A stretch of DNA of 64,000 bases from Pegoplata infirma (taxonomy: Eukaryota; Arthropoda; Insecta; Diptera; Anthomyiidae), in NCBI GenBank assembly GCA_963921195.1, contig OY992536.1, positions 1,116,001 through 1,180,000 of the forward strand, in the 5' to 3' direction. Made by a program: the position numbers and the translations under genes. The notes beneath the pieces were generated by a model that was given only the letters and a program-made list of their open reading frames with translations, did no database searches and was not told the origin of the DNA. How positions within the stretch are numbered: the stretch's first letter is position 1; each line of letters begins with the position of its first letter. This document shows, one piece after another, positions 1 to 11,327 of this stretch.

Positions 1-408
1 ACAAATTTCCATACAAATTCATACGTAAATTTTGGATTTAAAGCATTTGTTGCTAATGATTTTTTTACCATTTTAAAAAATTAAATTCCAAGAAGATTTG
101 ATCCTGTCTGAAAGAGAAAATTACACACTTTCGATTGAGCTTGATACCAAGTCATTTGCATGTCAGGATATTTTGTTATAGGCGTTCAAAAATGGTCAAA
201 ATGGGCCTTTTTTGACACTTTAACCGCGAATTTCTTAAAATTGTGACGTGATAGAAAAATTTGAGTGACCGTTTTGGAATCGGAGCACCAAACCCTATCA
301 ACTTTTTTTGGTTTCATACAAAACGCAGCGACAAACCTTAGATTTGTAGAGCGGTGTATTTCATAAAGGGCATTCCACAAAATTAAACAAAGATAATATG
401 TACATTAG

Positions 409-724
409 ACCGTATAAATTTTAACTTTTATTTTTTGTTTGAGCGGAAAGGGGACCAAAATGTTTCTTGTGGGTGTCAAAAGGACTCCAAAAAATTTTCG
501 TGAAAATTAAAAATTTCCTTTCTTCCAAAGGCCTTCCCGAAGTCATACAAAAATAAAAATAAAATTCTTGGCCATCCACATCACGAGTTAAATAAAAATC
601 ACCAAAAAATTATACTATACGAGTAAAACAGGCCGTATAGATTTTTTCTTTATTTGATCTAGAAAGTTTCTCTTGGGAGTCAAAATGACTCCATAAAAAT
701 TTCGTGAAAATTGATAATTTCCTT
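409..724. repeat. Pair of ~100-bp diverged direct repeats
   Basis: Two copies (about 409-522 and 631-724) share the order CCGTATA-GATT, AAAGTTTC/TGTTTC-TTGGG, GTCAAAA-GACTCCA and TTTCGTGAAAATT. The period is about 220 bp. The family is not recognised; it may be a degenerate tandem duplication. Confidence 0.6.
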
Positions 725-811
725 CTGCTCCCGCATCGCGGTTGGCTTTTTTTTGGAAATTTTTACTTAATCTACGATGTATTAATCTACGATACTATTA
801 AAAAAAAGTAT

Positions 812-828
812 GAGAGAGAGAGAGAGAG
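812..828. repeat. (GA)n microsatellite
   Basis: An uninterrupted GA dinucleotide tract of about 17 bp. Confidence 0.9.
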
Positions 829-2091
829 CATGTTGTCATTAGAGTATGTTTGCGTTTTAGTTTTATATTTTACAAATGTTACAAATTTCTTTATTGACAT
901 CGTTTGTTGAAAAAAAACACGATTTTTTTTATTGAAAAATTTCTTTGCATACGTTAATATAAAATGTTAAAAATATGACTTTTATTTGACAAGTGGGCTT
1001 ATTGGCATAAATTGTGGAAAAATGCGGCTTTATTTACAAATTATTAAACATTAATAACAAACGGGTATATGAAAGTTTAAAAAATATTCTTTTTTTCTTA
1101 ATGACAAACTTCCACTGATGATTTGTTTAAATTTCACGATTGTTTTGAAATAAAATTATTTGACTTAGGTTTTTGGAACTTGATGCCGTTTTTAGTAAAT
1201 TCACAATTGCTGTTTGTTGACTTAAATTTTATGATTTTATTTTTTGTGTATCAATTTAATATTGAAAATGTTTGAAAGATTTTTGTTTTCTATGCATTTC
1301 TCTTAATAACACTTCTTTCAAATGTTAGAACACTTTACCCTTTTTCCATTTCCTTTTTAGTATACCTCCTTACTTACAATTAGTTTGTTGGCGCCCTAAA
1401 GTCCATTTGTAAATGTGTTTATAGGCCTCACTTTAATAACAATATGTCTTTATGTAAGTGTTTTTTCCCAAAACAAAATAAGTTTCAATAGTCAAATTTA
1501 CAATGTCCCATTCACAATTTGGCAGCCAAACCTAATGAACCAAAAACATTAAAAATACTTACAAACATACATATGAGGCATTTCACACCAAGTTTTCAGT
1601 GAAAAAAGTTAAGACACACAGTGAATTGTTCAGGGTTCATAAATTATAAATTTTTACCAAGAGCTGCTACTGTAAATAAGATGCTTTTGATACAATTTAT
1701 GAAAATATTCACAACTTTTAGTTTACGAAATGTGTACCAATTTGATAGCAAACCATGCGAAAATTTTCATAAACTGTCATGTTGTGTTAAAATTTGAATT
1801 GTGTCCTATATTGTTGGACTTCATATTATATATCAATTGAGTCTATTTGACATATGTTTATGATCAGACATTTTCATATGTGAGGCATTCCAAACCAAAT
1901 GAGTCTATTTGACATATGTGATTAGCAAGTCCAACTATTGCGTGAGTACTGGCAATGGGTGTTTAAATTTTTTTCTTAAGTACCATTCCGTGATTTTTAA
2001 ATAATTTAATTTTTCTTTTCGTTTGATTTTGAGTTTTCGGTTTCTTTTGTTTTACAATCGATTAAAAATCAAGCGAATTCTTTAGTTTTTC

Positions 2092-3030
2092 TACTCTTTT
2101 GCAGATGACAGCAACATTTGTCATTCATTTTTCTTTGATCGTAGGCCAAGCCTTATTGAGGTTGAGGGGAAAAGGCAGATTATGAATGACACACTTAATC
2201 AAGACCTGTTGACAATCTCTAAATGGGGTCTTGCGAATGGGGTCAAGTTTAATGCACGCAAGACCTAACGTTGTATGTTGACTCACAGAAATGTGGAACC
2301 AACAGCGTCATCTGTACATATGGGTGGTATTGGTATTGAGGAATCTGACACTCTTGATGTTCTGGGCATGAAAATTCAGTGTGATGTCCGTTGGAATAAG
2401 CACGTTTTTCAAGTGTCGAAAGAAGCATTCAAGTGTCTCTGTTTTTGAAACAGGTGTGAGAAATACTTCACCTCATCCGATCTCCTTACTATTTATACCA
2501 CCTACATCCTACCGAAGATGGAATACAACTCCCATATATTGGCAAGGGCTTTAAAGTCTATTTTAGAGCTCTTGGACCGTGTGCAAAGGAGAGCATTGAT
2601 GCTTATCAATGACAATAGGGTATCCAACTCTATGTGTGTTGTGTGACTCTGTTCTATCGATATTACCATTGAAAGTGTTTTGCTGAGATAAGTGAACTTA
2701 TCCCTGGAGCCCGAGTTTTTGTTCGAAGTACTCGGTTGTCTAGTAGATCACATCCGTTTGTTGTCGATTGTCCAGTTGATCTCCCAGCGCATTACAGAGA
2801 AGGTTCGTTTATCAGTCGAACTAGCCGTTTGTGGAATAATCTCCCCGCAGCTGCGCGCAGAGGCCTTTCCAGTTTCTTTCAATGTAGATAAATTGAAGTC
2901 AAATATACACAAACACTACTCCCTCTTTCCTCCTCCTCATAACAAATTTTCCTGATATCAACACAATGCATTGCATTTGTAGGGGCATCCCCTGAGTGTT
3001 GGTTCATCGTAAAAAAAAAAAAATAAAAAT
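2092..3030 (+). pseudogene. 5'-truncated, broken non-LTR retrotransposon (reverse transcriptase 3' half)
   Basis: The fragment starts at the reverse-transcriptase catalytic motif: codons at 2,098-2,109 read FADD, followed by SN. It continues with a typical thumb region: LNQDLLTISKWG, KFNARKT, then LLTIYTTYILPKMEYNSH and LLDRVQRRA. This matches the C-terminal half of jockey/CR1-like LINE ORF2 proteins. An in-frame TAA at 2,266 and several frame changes break it. The last part is open in another frame (about 2,692-2,955) and ends FNVDKLKSN..HKHY before the stop. The A-rich 3' tail is at about 3,012-3,030. There is no 5' half or endonuclease, so this is a dead 5'-truncated insertion. It abuts one arm of a Harbinger-like MITE. 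The clade is uncertain; the reverse-transcriptase call is strong. Confidence 0.85.
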
Positions 3031-3136
3031 AGATTTGGGCCGCTAAATAAAAATACGTGTCGAATTAATTTTCATTCTGCACAACATATCCAAATTTCAT
3101 GAAGTTCGGCGAGTGACACCAGGGAGACTTCCCTTG
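3031..3136. mobile_element. Solo arm of Harbinger-like MITE (CAAGGG family)
   Basis: It matches the right arm of the complete element at 53,984-55,921: TTTGGGCCGCTAAA, ATACGTGTCGAATTAATTTT, CCAAATTTCATGAAG, GTGACACCAGGGAGACTTCCCTTG. It is followed by TTA, the expected TNA target-site triplet. The other arm is missing, and the LINE tail lies directly upstream. Confidence 0.8.
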
Positions 3137-3558
3137 TTAGTAAGGGATATAAAAATAGTTTGTGCAGGGTATTAATGATTCGGCATAACAAAACTTGCCC
3201 TCATAAATTTTTGAATAGAACTTTTCTCTCAAACATTTGTTAATCATAAATTGAAGTACGTGCGTTTGTGTGAGTGAGTGAGTTGTTGGTTGGTTGGTAT
3301 GCATGGCTACGATGTGTATATGATTTGTATGCATCCTGTGTTGCTGCTATCAGAAACTATGTACATATGTATACGAGCATATAACATATTTGCATGGTTC
3401 TTCAAACTTTTATTTTGTATTTGTTTTGCAACTCGACAACACTTCTTGCTGTGTGCTCTTATATTGAAACTTGGTTGAACATACATATTCCATACATATT
3501 CTATTCATATTCTTATGTATATGAGTAGGCTGACCATTTAGTACTGGCTGGATCAGTA
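3137..3558. other. Noncoding, no gene seen
   Basis: Short overlapping open frames on both strands show no recognisable protein signature. Confidence 0.5.
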
Positions 3559-3828
3559 CGCGCAGAGAAGAGATATGATTGTGGCAACCATAATTTAAGA
3601 GCGTCATATTATGATTGAGAATGTTATCATAACTTGTTTGTAGCAACCATAATGCAGCAATGATATTATGATCCTAAATATCATATTATGATCCTAAATT
3701 AATTAATGCCCATAATATGATTGCAATAAAAATTTTATGATTGCTATAAACATATTACAATACAATTTTTAATCATAATATGAAGCTCTTAAATTATGGT
3801 TGCCATAATAATATCTCTTCTCTGAGTG
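3559..3828. mobile_element. Foldback MITE with CGCGCAGAGAAGAG / CTCTTCTCTGAGTG ends
   Basis: The 270-bp inverted-repeat element is bounded by TA at 3,557-3,558 and 3,829-3,830. Left CAGAGAAGAGATAT pairs with right ATATCTCTTCTCTG. Inner arms pair through GGCAACCATAATTTAAGAGC and GCTCTTAAATTATGGTTGCC. The TA duplication and TIR fit a Tc1/mariner-type MITE. No coding capacity. Confidence 0.8.
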
Positions 3829-5585
3829 TAGCTTTTATTTTACAGTAGATCGAGATTTGGTTTAGTTCGCATTTTTTCGCTGCTCAAAGTATAAGTTTTT
3901 CAAAAAAATCTTGAGAAACGCATGATGTTCAAATAATAACTTTTGCGCCAATAATCCGATATTTGTCAAAAAAGACGATTTTATTAAAAAAAATCCGTTA
4001 AACGTGAATATAATTTTTAAAACATTTTTTTTTTGTTTTTTGCAAATTACCCAAACTAATTTTTAGATAAAGTGTACGAAGGATTCTATAAACAATGACA
4101 ATTTTTAAAAGTGTCCTTTATTTTTTTATAATTTTTATGAGAACCACAACGAGCTGGAAACAGTTATAAAAAAGCATCTTAGTATTACTATTTTGAGTAA
4201 AATCTTGTTAGAAGACATCATACATCAGCTTAATATGCGGATCGATTTGAGTAGATAGGAGTGTTCCAAATTGGCTATTTCTTAGTTTGTCTGGTGAACA
4301 AAACATAACAATTTTAAACAAATATTTTTTATGTTCATATTTTCGTTTTAACATAAAATATGAGCGAAACTTATTTAGTAGACGCCTAAAGATAAGACAA
4401 CAAATTTTGCAAACTAACAAAATTAAACGGGTTTTGCCCAAAGTTCTAAGTTCTTAGTTCTGAGATTGTTTTTTTTTTTCGTTTAAATAAATTCTAAGGA
4501 GCTTAAAGTTTGTAAAATGCAAAATGTATTTGAGCATGATTTTTTTTTTTTTTTATTTCCACAAATTAATATAAAAAAGTGGACGAAATCTTTGCGGTTC
4601 TCTATAACTTAAAGTTCAGGTATTTATATAACTTAAAGTTCATATATTTTTAGAAAGATAATGTAAATGCATACATCCAAATGATTCTGAAATGTTCATT
4701 TAGGTAATGTCATCAGAATTTATTGAAATATTAAGGGAAAAAGTCCACAGAGTATGAGTGATTTTCTTAAAAAGTCTTCAGAATCTTATTCTCAAAACTT
4801 GTGGGAGTTTTTATCTGCATTCAAAAGATTTGGTGTTAAATCTTCCCCATGAAGTTTTTTGAAGTCAACTACATTGAATGCAAAATAAGAACACCAGTTT
4901 ATTGCAGTTGTTTTTACTGAAATACTTTTTGACCCCAAACTACTACAATTGTTGTCCGTTTAGTATTAAATTTTTAAGCGATGAAAAAAATTTACTAGTT
5001 TTTTCCTACCGAAAATAGTTCGTTCTAGGAAAAAAGACCATAACAACTTGGGCGTACTGATTTGAGCTCAGGAAAAAATGGTCACCCTATGCAGAGTGCA
5101 GACACTGAAACCTACATAAAGTAAAAAACTTTTCCCATTTAATTTTGTCGTATTTGCCTCAAGCTTTGTTCAAGCTGCAGCAACATACAATACATAAACA
5201 CAGCATAACAATACATACCATAAAATATAAAACATTAAAAAAATGAAAAAACAGAACCCATATACAAAAAAAAATGAAAGAAAAAAACATAAAATTGCAT
5301 TTGTATAAGTTTTGTAATTACTTGTAAAATATGTAAAAGAAGAAGAACAACTAGACCAACTACATAGTAAATTTGTGGTTAAAGAAGGGAATATAAAAAA
5401 TGCAAGTCAAAATATATCGTCTGAACCGAATTCTTAAATACCCTCTTCAACCCGTAAAAAAGGACCAATAAAAAACGAAATATTTTTAAAGAAAACTGCC
5501 TTGGAACCTAAAAATATCTGTTTCAGAAAGCCGTGAGCTAAATTCAGCACTAGCGAAATGTTTGAGCAAAAGTAAATCTGATGTT
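3829..5585. other. AT-rich noncoding sequence
   Basis: Homopolymer A/T tracts and no credible coding or RNA gene. Nothing delimitable was found. Confidence 0.5.
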
Positions 5586-5686
5586 TCCAATTACAAGTCA
5601 GCAGTTGGTCAGCGGTGCCCACCAGCATCGGTGGCCACCAAGAATGCTTTAAGACAACCGCTGACCAACTGCTGATTGTCATTGGA
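5586..5686. repeat. Short, GC-rich near-perfect hairpin
   Basis: CAGCAGTTGGTCAGCGGT on the left is perfectly complementary to ACCGCTGACCAACTGCTG on the right. The stem extends outward through TCCAAT.ACAA and TTGTCATTGGA to about 30 bp with a few mismatches. The loop contains a small CCACC/GGTGG stem. It is clearly more GC-rich than its surroundings. It could be a small MITE, a pre-miRNA-like hairpin or a chance remnant; no TSD is clear. Confidence 0.7.
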
Positions 5687-6165
5687 AAAATTTGTACAAA
5701 ATTGTATGAATACGTCAGCAATTTTATAAAGGAATGGTAAGACGTATGTAAGGGACGATTTTTTTTTGCCGACTGGGTAGATACACTTGCTACTTTCCAA
5801 TATGTTGATGGGCCAGGCCACACTACCTCTGGAAGTTGCCAACTCAAAGTTGTACTTCTTTATACGTTTTATAAATATGATATTTTATATATGTACATCA
5901 AAGCTAGAAAGAAAAACCTTTTTAATTAAACATTCATTGTATGTAGTAACCCAAAGAAGAATAATAGTCCAATTAACAACAGCCAAAATGAAAAGATTTT
6001 TAATTTAAACTATTGTCCTTTATTATTTTGCTTATGAATTTTAAACACAAATTTTTATTTTTTTTTTTCTATTTTCCATCTTATTGAATTTTTGAATTCA
6101 ATGACTTCCTCTTAATTCTTAATTACAAATCAATATTAAAAAAATAAAAATAAATATACTAAATA

Positions 6166-7030
6166 TGAGGCATTCCACAACAAATGTTCAGTGCACTTGT
6201 AAATAACAAAAATAAAATTTAGGCTTTGTTAAAAAAGGGTTTGTAGGCGTTGTCAAATATTGAAAATTTCACCTTTTTTTTCTAACAAGGGAAGTATCTC
6301 AACCCTTATGAATCGATTTGGCTGAAACTTAAAATATATATAAAAGAGACGATTTTAAGCTTGGGGTGTCTCGGCTTATCGGCCCTATCAGTGTTTCAAA
6401 ATTTCGTTGTCCACTTATGGAACAATGTGGACCTCCGGGAAAATTTCAATAAATCCCGAACTAACAGGAATATCCTCTAGAAAAAAAATACGTGTCAACT
6501 TAAATTTAATAAAGATTATTTCGTGTTCATATGGACATCGTAGGTCTATGTCTTCATATAAATACCCCCCAAAATTTACACGTTTTTATGAAAAAGGTAT
6601 TAAACGAATCCAAACTTTTACAAGTTTATGCCACCGTTGGATAGGCATTAAAAAAACCTTTATTCTCATATGTAAACATCATATAGTTTTTTAGAAAGAA
6701 ATGGCTGAAAAGTCCAAAAAACGATATTTTCGCCATTTTTTGACCCATGTTTTGAACCCCTAAATCCCTGATATGGCCGATAAGCCGAGACACCCCAACC
6801 TTAGAATTGTCTTTTTAATATATATTTTACGTTTCATGCAAATCGGTTCATAAGGGTTGAGATATTTCCCTTGTAAGTATCTTTATTTTAATATTTATGC
6901 AAATTAAATGAAACACAGTGATGTCTTTAACATAAAAGTTTTTTTATAAATTTTTGTATGGGCTATCGATTAAAATAATAAAAAATGGAAAATTCTCTGA
7001 AGAAGTTATAATTTTTCAAATTTAAGCTTC
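6166..7030. mobile_element. Remnant of TGAGGCATTCC foldback, interrupted
   Basis: A TA-flanked terminus TGAGGCATTCCACA.CAAATG begins at 6,166. Downstream of the nested insertion, near 6,950-7,020, there is internal sequence of the same family: TTTTGTATGGGCTATCGATTAAA and GGAAAATTCTCTGAAG, as at 18,610. The right terminus is not found. The Harbinger-like MITE at 6,286-6,873 splits it. Confidence 0.6.
6286..6873. mobile_element. Complete Harbinger-like MITE, TIR CAAGGGAAGT, TSD TAA
   Basis: The 588-bp foldback is bounded by TAA at 6,283-6,285 and 6,874-6,876. Left arm CAAGGGAAGTATCTCAACCC, TATGAATCGATTTGGCTGAAAC, GGGGTGTCTCGGCTTATCGGCC pairs with the right arm GGCCGATAAGCCGAGACACCCC ... GGGTTGAGATATTTCCCTTG. 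A 3-bp TNA duplication is the PIF/Harbinger signature. Relatives in this window are at 14,277, 23,843, 29,049, 31,935, 53,984 and 3,031. No transposase. Confidence 0.85.
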
Positions 7031-7075
7031 ACCCAAGTAAAAATTATTAAAAATGGTCTTATGTACTTTTATATA

Positions 7076-7410
7076 CCCGAGTAAAACGATTTGATATAAT
7101 CACATATATTTTTTAATATAATTATATATAAATATATCCATCATTTGATCCCAAAAATGCTGGATCCAAAAATGTATGATTATATCTTATTAGATCAAAA
7201 TTGATATAATTAGATATAATTAGATCCCAAAAAATGGAACGGTATATTTCATCTAATTTGATATTGAAGATCATATTAGATTTAACAAAATATAATTATA
7301 TCAAATTAGATTTAATTTGTTACAATATCAAATTAGATAATATTTACCATTTCCTTTTTGGGATCTAATTATATCAAATTTGATCTAATACGAAATAATC
7401 ATATATTATT
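7076..7410. repeat. AT-rich GATATAATTAGATC repeat, left part
   Basis: Degenerate alternation of GATATAATTAGATC, ATCAAATTAGAT and GGGATCTAATTATATC, with many local palindromes. Similar sequence (GGGATCAAATAATATATG) resumes at 10,366 on the far side of the satellite block, as if the block interrupted it. Confidence 0.6.
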
Positions 7411-8279
7411 GACTAGCTCGCCCGCCGGAACTTCGTTACCGGTTATGTTACATACCGGATAATAGAAGGATCAGGATTACCCTACCGATTTAAAAAAATG
7501 ACTCATATGTAGTCTTAATTGTGGACGTTTAAGTCTTTCATAAAATAATATTTCATTGAAGAACTTAAACAATAAAATTTGAATAATTTCGGTGGTACTT
7601 TGTCACGTACGTTCCGGTGAAAAAGATTTTGACAATTTTCGAGTCCTTATATCGGGATTTTGGATCTTGAGTGAATAAAGTATCATTCTATATTGTTCCC
7701 CGTTCTATTCCATTTCGTTCCCCGTTCTATTCCATTTCATTTCCAATTCAATCTCCATGCAAGTTTCATTCCTCTCCATATAATATGCGTTACAGAAATA
7801 AAAAGTGCTATTGTATTTGTCTTATAGATATAAATATACCATTTTACACCACTTGTACCAATTAAGGTACCCCTTTTAACCCTGTCCATCATTTGGGTGT
7901 TATTTCGGCTGGAGGATACTGCACGTCAAATTTTGAGTTTCTAGGCTTTAATAGTTAGATAGGTAAAAATAACCATTTGCAACCTTTTCCACTTAAAATT
8001 AAATTTTCCAAAAACCTTTTTTTTTCTTAACCGTTATTTCAAAAAATATAAGAAGTACCAAACTTACACTTTTGTATGCCCTTTACGACTCTTAGAAACA
8101 GAATATGCTGTATTCTTTAGTGAAAATATTTTTTCACTAAAGAATACAACATTAAAATGTTCACTGCCTAGGATCATTATTTCAAGAAGTATAAAAAGTA
8201 TAAAAAAAAACACTTTTCTACACCTCTAGAAACGGACTCTTTTAAAAATACTTTAGCATAGCAGATTGTTTTTTTCACC

Positions 8280-10290
8280 GAAGGACCCCACATTCCAAAA
8301 TTCAAGCTTCTAAGACAATTATTATAGGAACAAAAAAAATTAGTACCAAAATTACACTTTATTACCCCCGTTAGAAACGGAATTTCCAAAAAGTACTTTT
8401 TCCAGTATGTTTTTTCTTCACCGAAGGATCCTACATTACAAATTCCAATTATCTAGGAATATTATTTCAGCAAATATTAAAAGTACAAAAAGTGTAATTT
8501 TTAACCCCGTTAACAAACGGAATTTCCAAAAATACTTTTCCTAAAATTTTGGTTTTCCCCGAAAAATTTTACATCCAAAATTTTAAGTTTCTAGAACCAT
8601 TACGTCAGAAAATATCAAAATTACCGGAAGTACACTTTTTTAGCTATTTTACCCTACTAAGAAGCGGAATTTCCAAAAAGTATTTTTCCAGAATGTTTTT
8701 TTACCGAATGACCCTACATTACAAATTTCAAGATTCTAGGGCCATTACTACCGGAAATTAGAACGTACCTAAAGTTTAAATTTTTACCCGTTCCACCCCC
8801 TAAGAAAAGGAAATTTCAAAAATTACTTTTTCCAGAATTTGTTTTCACCTAAGGATCCTACATTCCAAATATCAAGTTTGTATGATCATTATTTCAGGAT
8901 ATATAAAAAGACCTCATATCGTAAAAAAAATACCAGCGAAGAAACCTAAAATAAAAAGTACTATAAGTACTATTTTTACGTTTTATAAAAGGTACTTTTT
9001 ATAAAAGGTACTTTTTAAAAAAGGTACTTTTTATAAAAGGTACTTTTTATAAAAGGTACTTTTTATAAAAGGTACTTTTTACAAAAGGTACTTTTTATAA
9101 AAGGTACTTTTTATAAAAGGTACTTTTTATAAAAGGTACTTCTTATAAAAGGTACTTTTTATAAAAAGTTCCCCCTAAGAAACGCATTTTCCAAAAAGTA
9201 CTTTTTCCAGAATGTTTTTTTCACCGAAGGATCCTACATTCCAAATTTCAAGTTTCTATGATCATAATTTTAAGAAATAAAAAAAAGTACTAAAAGTACA
9301 CTTTTTACCTCTTTTATCCCCCTTAGAATCAAAATTTTCAAAAAGTACCTTTTCATATTGATTTTTTAGCAAAGGATCCTACATTCCAAATTTCAAGTTT
9401 GTATGACCATTATTTCAGTAAATAAAAAAAAGTACCAAATGTACACTTTTTTACCCATTTGACCCCCGTAGAATCAATATTGGCCAAAAACCCAGCCTTA
9501 GTGGATCTTTTTCCCGGGAGGTGAACCTACATTGCAAATTTCAAGTTTCTAGGACCATTATTTAAGGAAATATAAAAGGTACCAAAAGCACAAATTTTTA
9601 CCCATTTTACCCCCTTAGAATCAACATTGGCAAAAATCCAGCCTTAGGGGATCTATATTCCGTGAGGTGAACATACAGTTCAAATTTCAAGTTTCTATGG
9701 CCAATATTTCAGGAGATATAAAAAGTATTAAAAGTACAGTTTTTTACCCTTTTTACCCTCTTAGAATCAACATTGACAAAAATTCAGCCTTAGTGAATCT
9801 AAATTCCGAAAGGTGAACATATAGTCCAAATTTCAAGTCTCTGTGAACATTATTTAAGGTAACATAAAAGGTACCAAAAGTACAGTTTTTTACCCTTTTT
9901 ACCCCCTTAGAATCAACACTGGCAAAAATCTAGCCTTACTGGATCTATATTCCAGGATGTGAACATACAGTCCAAATTTCAAGTCTCTATGACCATTATT
10001 TTCAGAAGATATAAAAAGTAGCAAAAGTACAGTTTTTTACCCTTTTTACCCCCTAAGAATCAACATTGGCAAAAGTCCGGCCATATTGGATCTATGTTCC
10101 GGGAGGTGAACATACAGTCCAAATTTCAAGTCTCTATGACCATTATTTCGGGAGATATAAAAAGTACCAAAAGTACAGTTTTTTACCCTTTTTACCCCCT
10201 TAGAATCAACACTGGCAAAAATCCAGCCTTAGTGGATCTATATTCCGGGAGGTGAACCTACAGTCCAAATTTCAAGTCTCTAGCTTCAGC
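8280..10290 (+). repeat. ~146-bp degenerate tandem satellite
   Basis: The anchor CCAAATTTCAAGT(T/C)TCTATGACC recurs near 8,297, 8,437, 8,576, 8,720, 8,866, 9,240, 9,384, 9,534, 9,680, 9,826, 9,971, 10,117 and 10,264. Spacing is 139-150 bp except where the 16-bp array intervenes. Each monomer also carries ATATAAAAAGTACCAAAAGT, a TTTTTACCC..TTTTACCCCC stretch and TTAGAATCAA or TTAGAAACGGAATTTCC. Divergence falls towards the right end, where monomers are most uniform. Confidence 0.9.
8981..9176. repeat. 16-bp tandem array, GTACTTTTTATAAAAG
   Basis: GTAC occurs 11 times at exactly 16-bp spacing from 8,992 to 9,152, with only a few substitutions between units. The unit is close to self-complementary (AAAAGGTAC / GTACTTTT around TTATAA). 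It lies between two monomers of the 146-bp satellite and seems to have grown from their AAAAAGTAC motif. Confidence 0.95.
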
Positions 10291-10365
10291 GGTTTGGGCT
10301 GGGCGATGATGAATCAGTCAGTCAGTCAGTCACTCACTCACCCAACTCTTTTATATATATAGATA

Positions 10366-10617
10366 ATCTATTTTTGGGATCAAATAATATATGGGGCCGT
10401 ATTAATTGTTTTTAGTCCGGAAGCCATATAATTTCATATATGATCATGTGTGAGACTATATATTGTGAGATAAATTAATATAATAACTGTTCATGCATAA
10501 TTATATGTTTTAACATCTGGTCCCATGCATTATTCAAAATTTCTGAGTGTTTTATTTAAAATATTATGTTATATGCCTCCATTTGTTTAATATAAAAAGG
10601 TTTTTTAATGATAACTT
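10366..10617. repeat. AT-rich repeat, right part
   Basis: GGGATCAAATAATATATGGG and CATATAATTTCATATATGATC resemble the sequence at 7,076-7,410 on the other side of the satellite block. No coding content. Confidence 0.45.
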
Positions 10618-11286
10618 TTTATACCCTCCACTTAGTGATAGAGGGTATATATAAGTTTGTCATTCCGTTTGTAACTCATCGAAATATCGGTCTGGGACCC
10701 CATAAAGTATATATATTCATGATGCCCGATCGATTTTATGGCATTCTAGCGATGTCCGTCTGTCCGTCTGTCCGTCTGTCCGTCTGTCCGTCTGTCCGTC
10801 TGTCCGTCTGTCCGTCTGTCCGTCTGTCTGTGGAAAATGCTGTCGCGGACAAAATATTGCACAGAGACGACTGAAACTTAACATATTTATTGGAAGTTCT
10901 CCCGAAAACTTTGGTATTGCATTTGAGCGATATCGGTTCAGCGGTTCAAAAGTTATGAACGAAAATGTAAGCACACCTCAAAAATTTCAGTACATTCAAC
11001 ATAACCTAAAAATACAAAAAGCTTTAATTCGGCTTATGGTTGACATATGTGAACATAATTGAACACCAAATGGTATTTAAACAAGTACGAACATATTTTT
11101 TGACAAAAAAAGAAAAAAATCGCGGATTTTTTTTCCAAATTTTTCTTCGCGGAAATTTTTTTTTCCAAAAATTATTTTTTTTTTTTTAAGTAATTTCCTT
11201 TTAAATAAAGTTTTTGCAATCTTTTTGAAATTGTGGAGGGTATCACTGCATTCGGCAAGGCCGAATTTAACTTTTTTACTTGTTTT
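10618..11286 (-). mobile_element. TTCGGC-hairpin / TACCCTCC element, copy A
   Basis: The left end is ATACCCTCCACTTAGTGATA and the right end is TGTGGAGGGTAT ... TTCGGCAAGGCCGAATTTAA ... ACTTGTTTT. Diagnostic blocks are TTTGTCATTCCGTTTGTAAC, GAAATATCGGTCTGGGACCC and CATAAAGTATATAT. The strand is set relative to copies that begin AAAACAAGT. It carries an expanded GTCCGTCT array and no transposase or RT. Class unknown. Confidence 0.7.
10754..10831. repeat. (GTCCGTCT)n microsatellite
   Basis: An 8-bp unit repeated about nine times, nearly perfect. Other copies of this element have only a few GACG/GACA units here (31,516-31,552; 11,842-11,868), so it is a local expansion. It creates proline/serine/valine-rich false open frames. 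Confidence 0.95.
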
Positions 11287-11327
11287 ATCATGAATATGTG
11301 TTTTATATAAAGAAAAATATGAATAAT

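Larger units (their letters stand above)
1..2090. other. AT-rich noncoding sequence
   Basis: I see no exon-like coding sequence here; open frames are short and low in complexity. The stretch holds a diverged direct repeat, a GA microsatellite, and two isolated copies of the TATGAGGCATT terminus (near 1,573 and 1,883) of the foldback family seen complete at 18,394-19,167. The second terminus lies between two direct copies of GAGTCTATTTGACATATG. Confidence 0.6.
7411..10365. mobile_element. Satellite-bearing element with GACTAGCT...TATATATATAGAT ends
   Basis: The block opens with GACTAGCTCGCCCGCCGGAA and CTTCGTTACCGG. It closes with GGGCTGGGCGATGATGAATC, a (GTCA)n/(CACT)n stretch and TTTATATATATAGAT. 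I associate such ends with dispersed arthropod repeats, but I cannot fix the superfamily from sequence alone. The interior is a ~146-bp satellite with a 16-bp array embedded. No open frame of useful length; TSDs are not clear. Confidence 0.6.

Noticed and set aside
5434..5847. 137-residue antisense open frame
   Set aside because: It passes through the hairpin at 5,586-5,686, has no recognised motif, and a shorter competing frame overlaps on the same strand.
8981..9176. CRISPR-like array
   Set aside because: Units are contiguous 16-mers without spacers, in an insect genome; this is a tandem repeat.
10608..10974. Open frames with CPSVRLSV or QTDRRTDG repeats
   Set aside because: They translate the (GTCCGTCT)n microsatellite on either strand.
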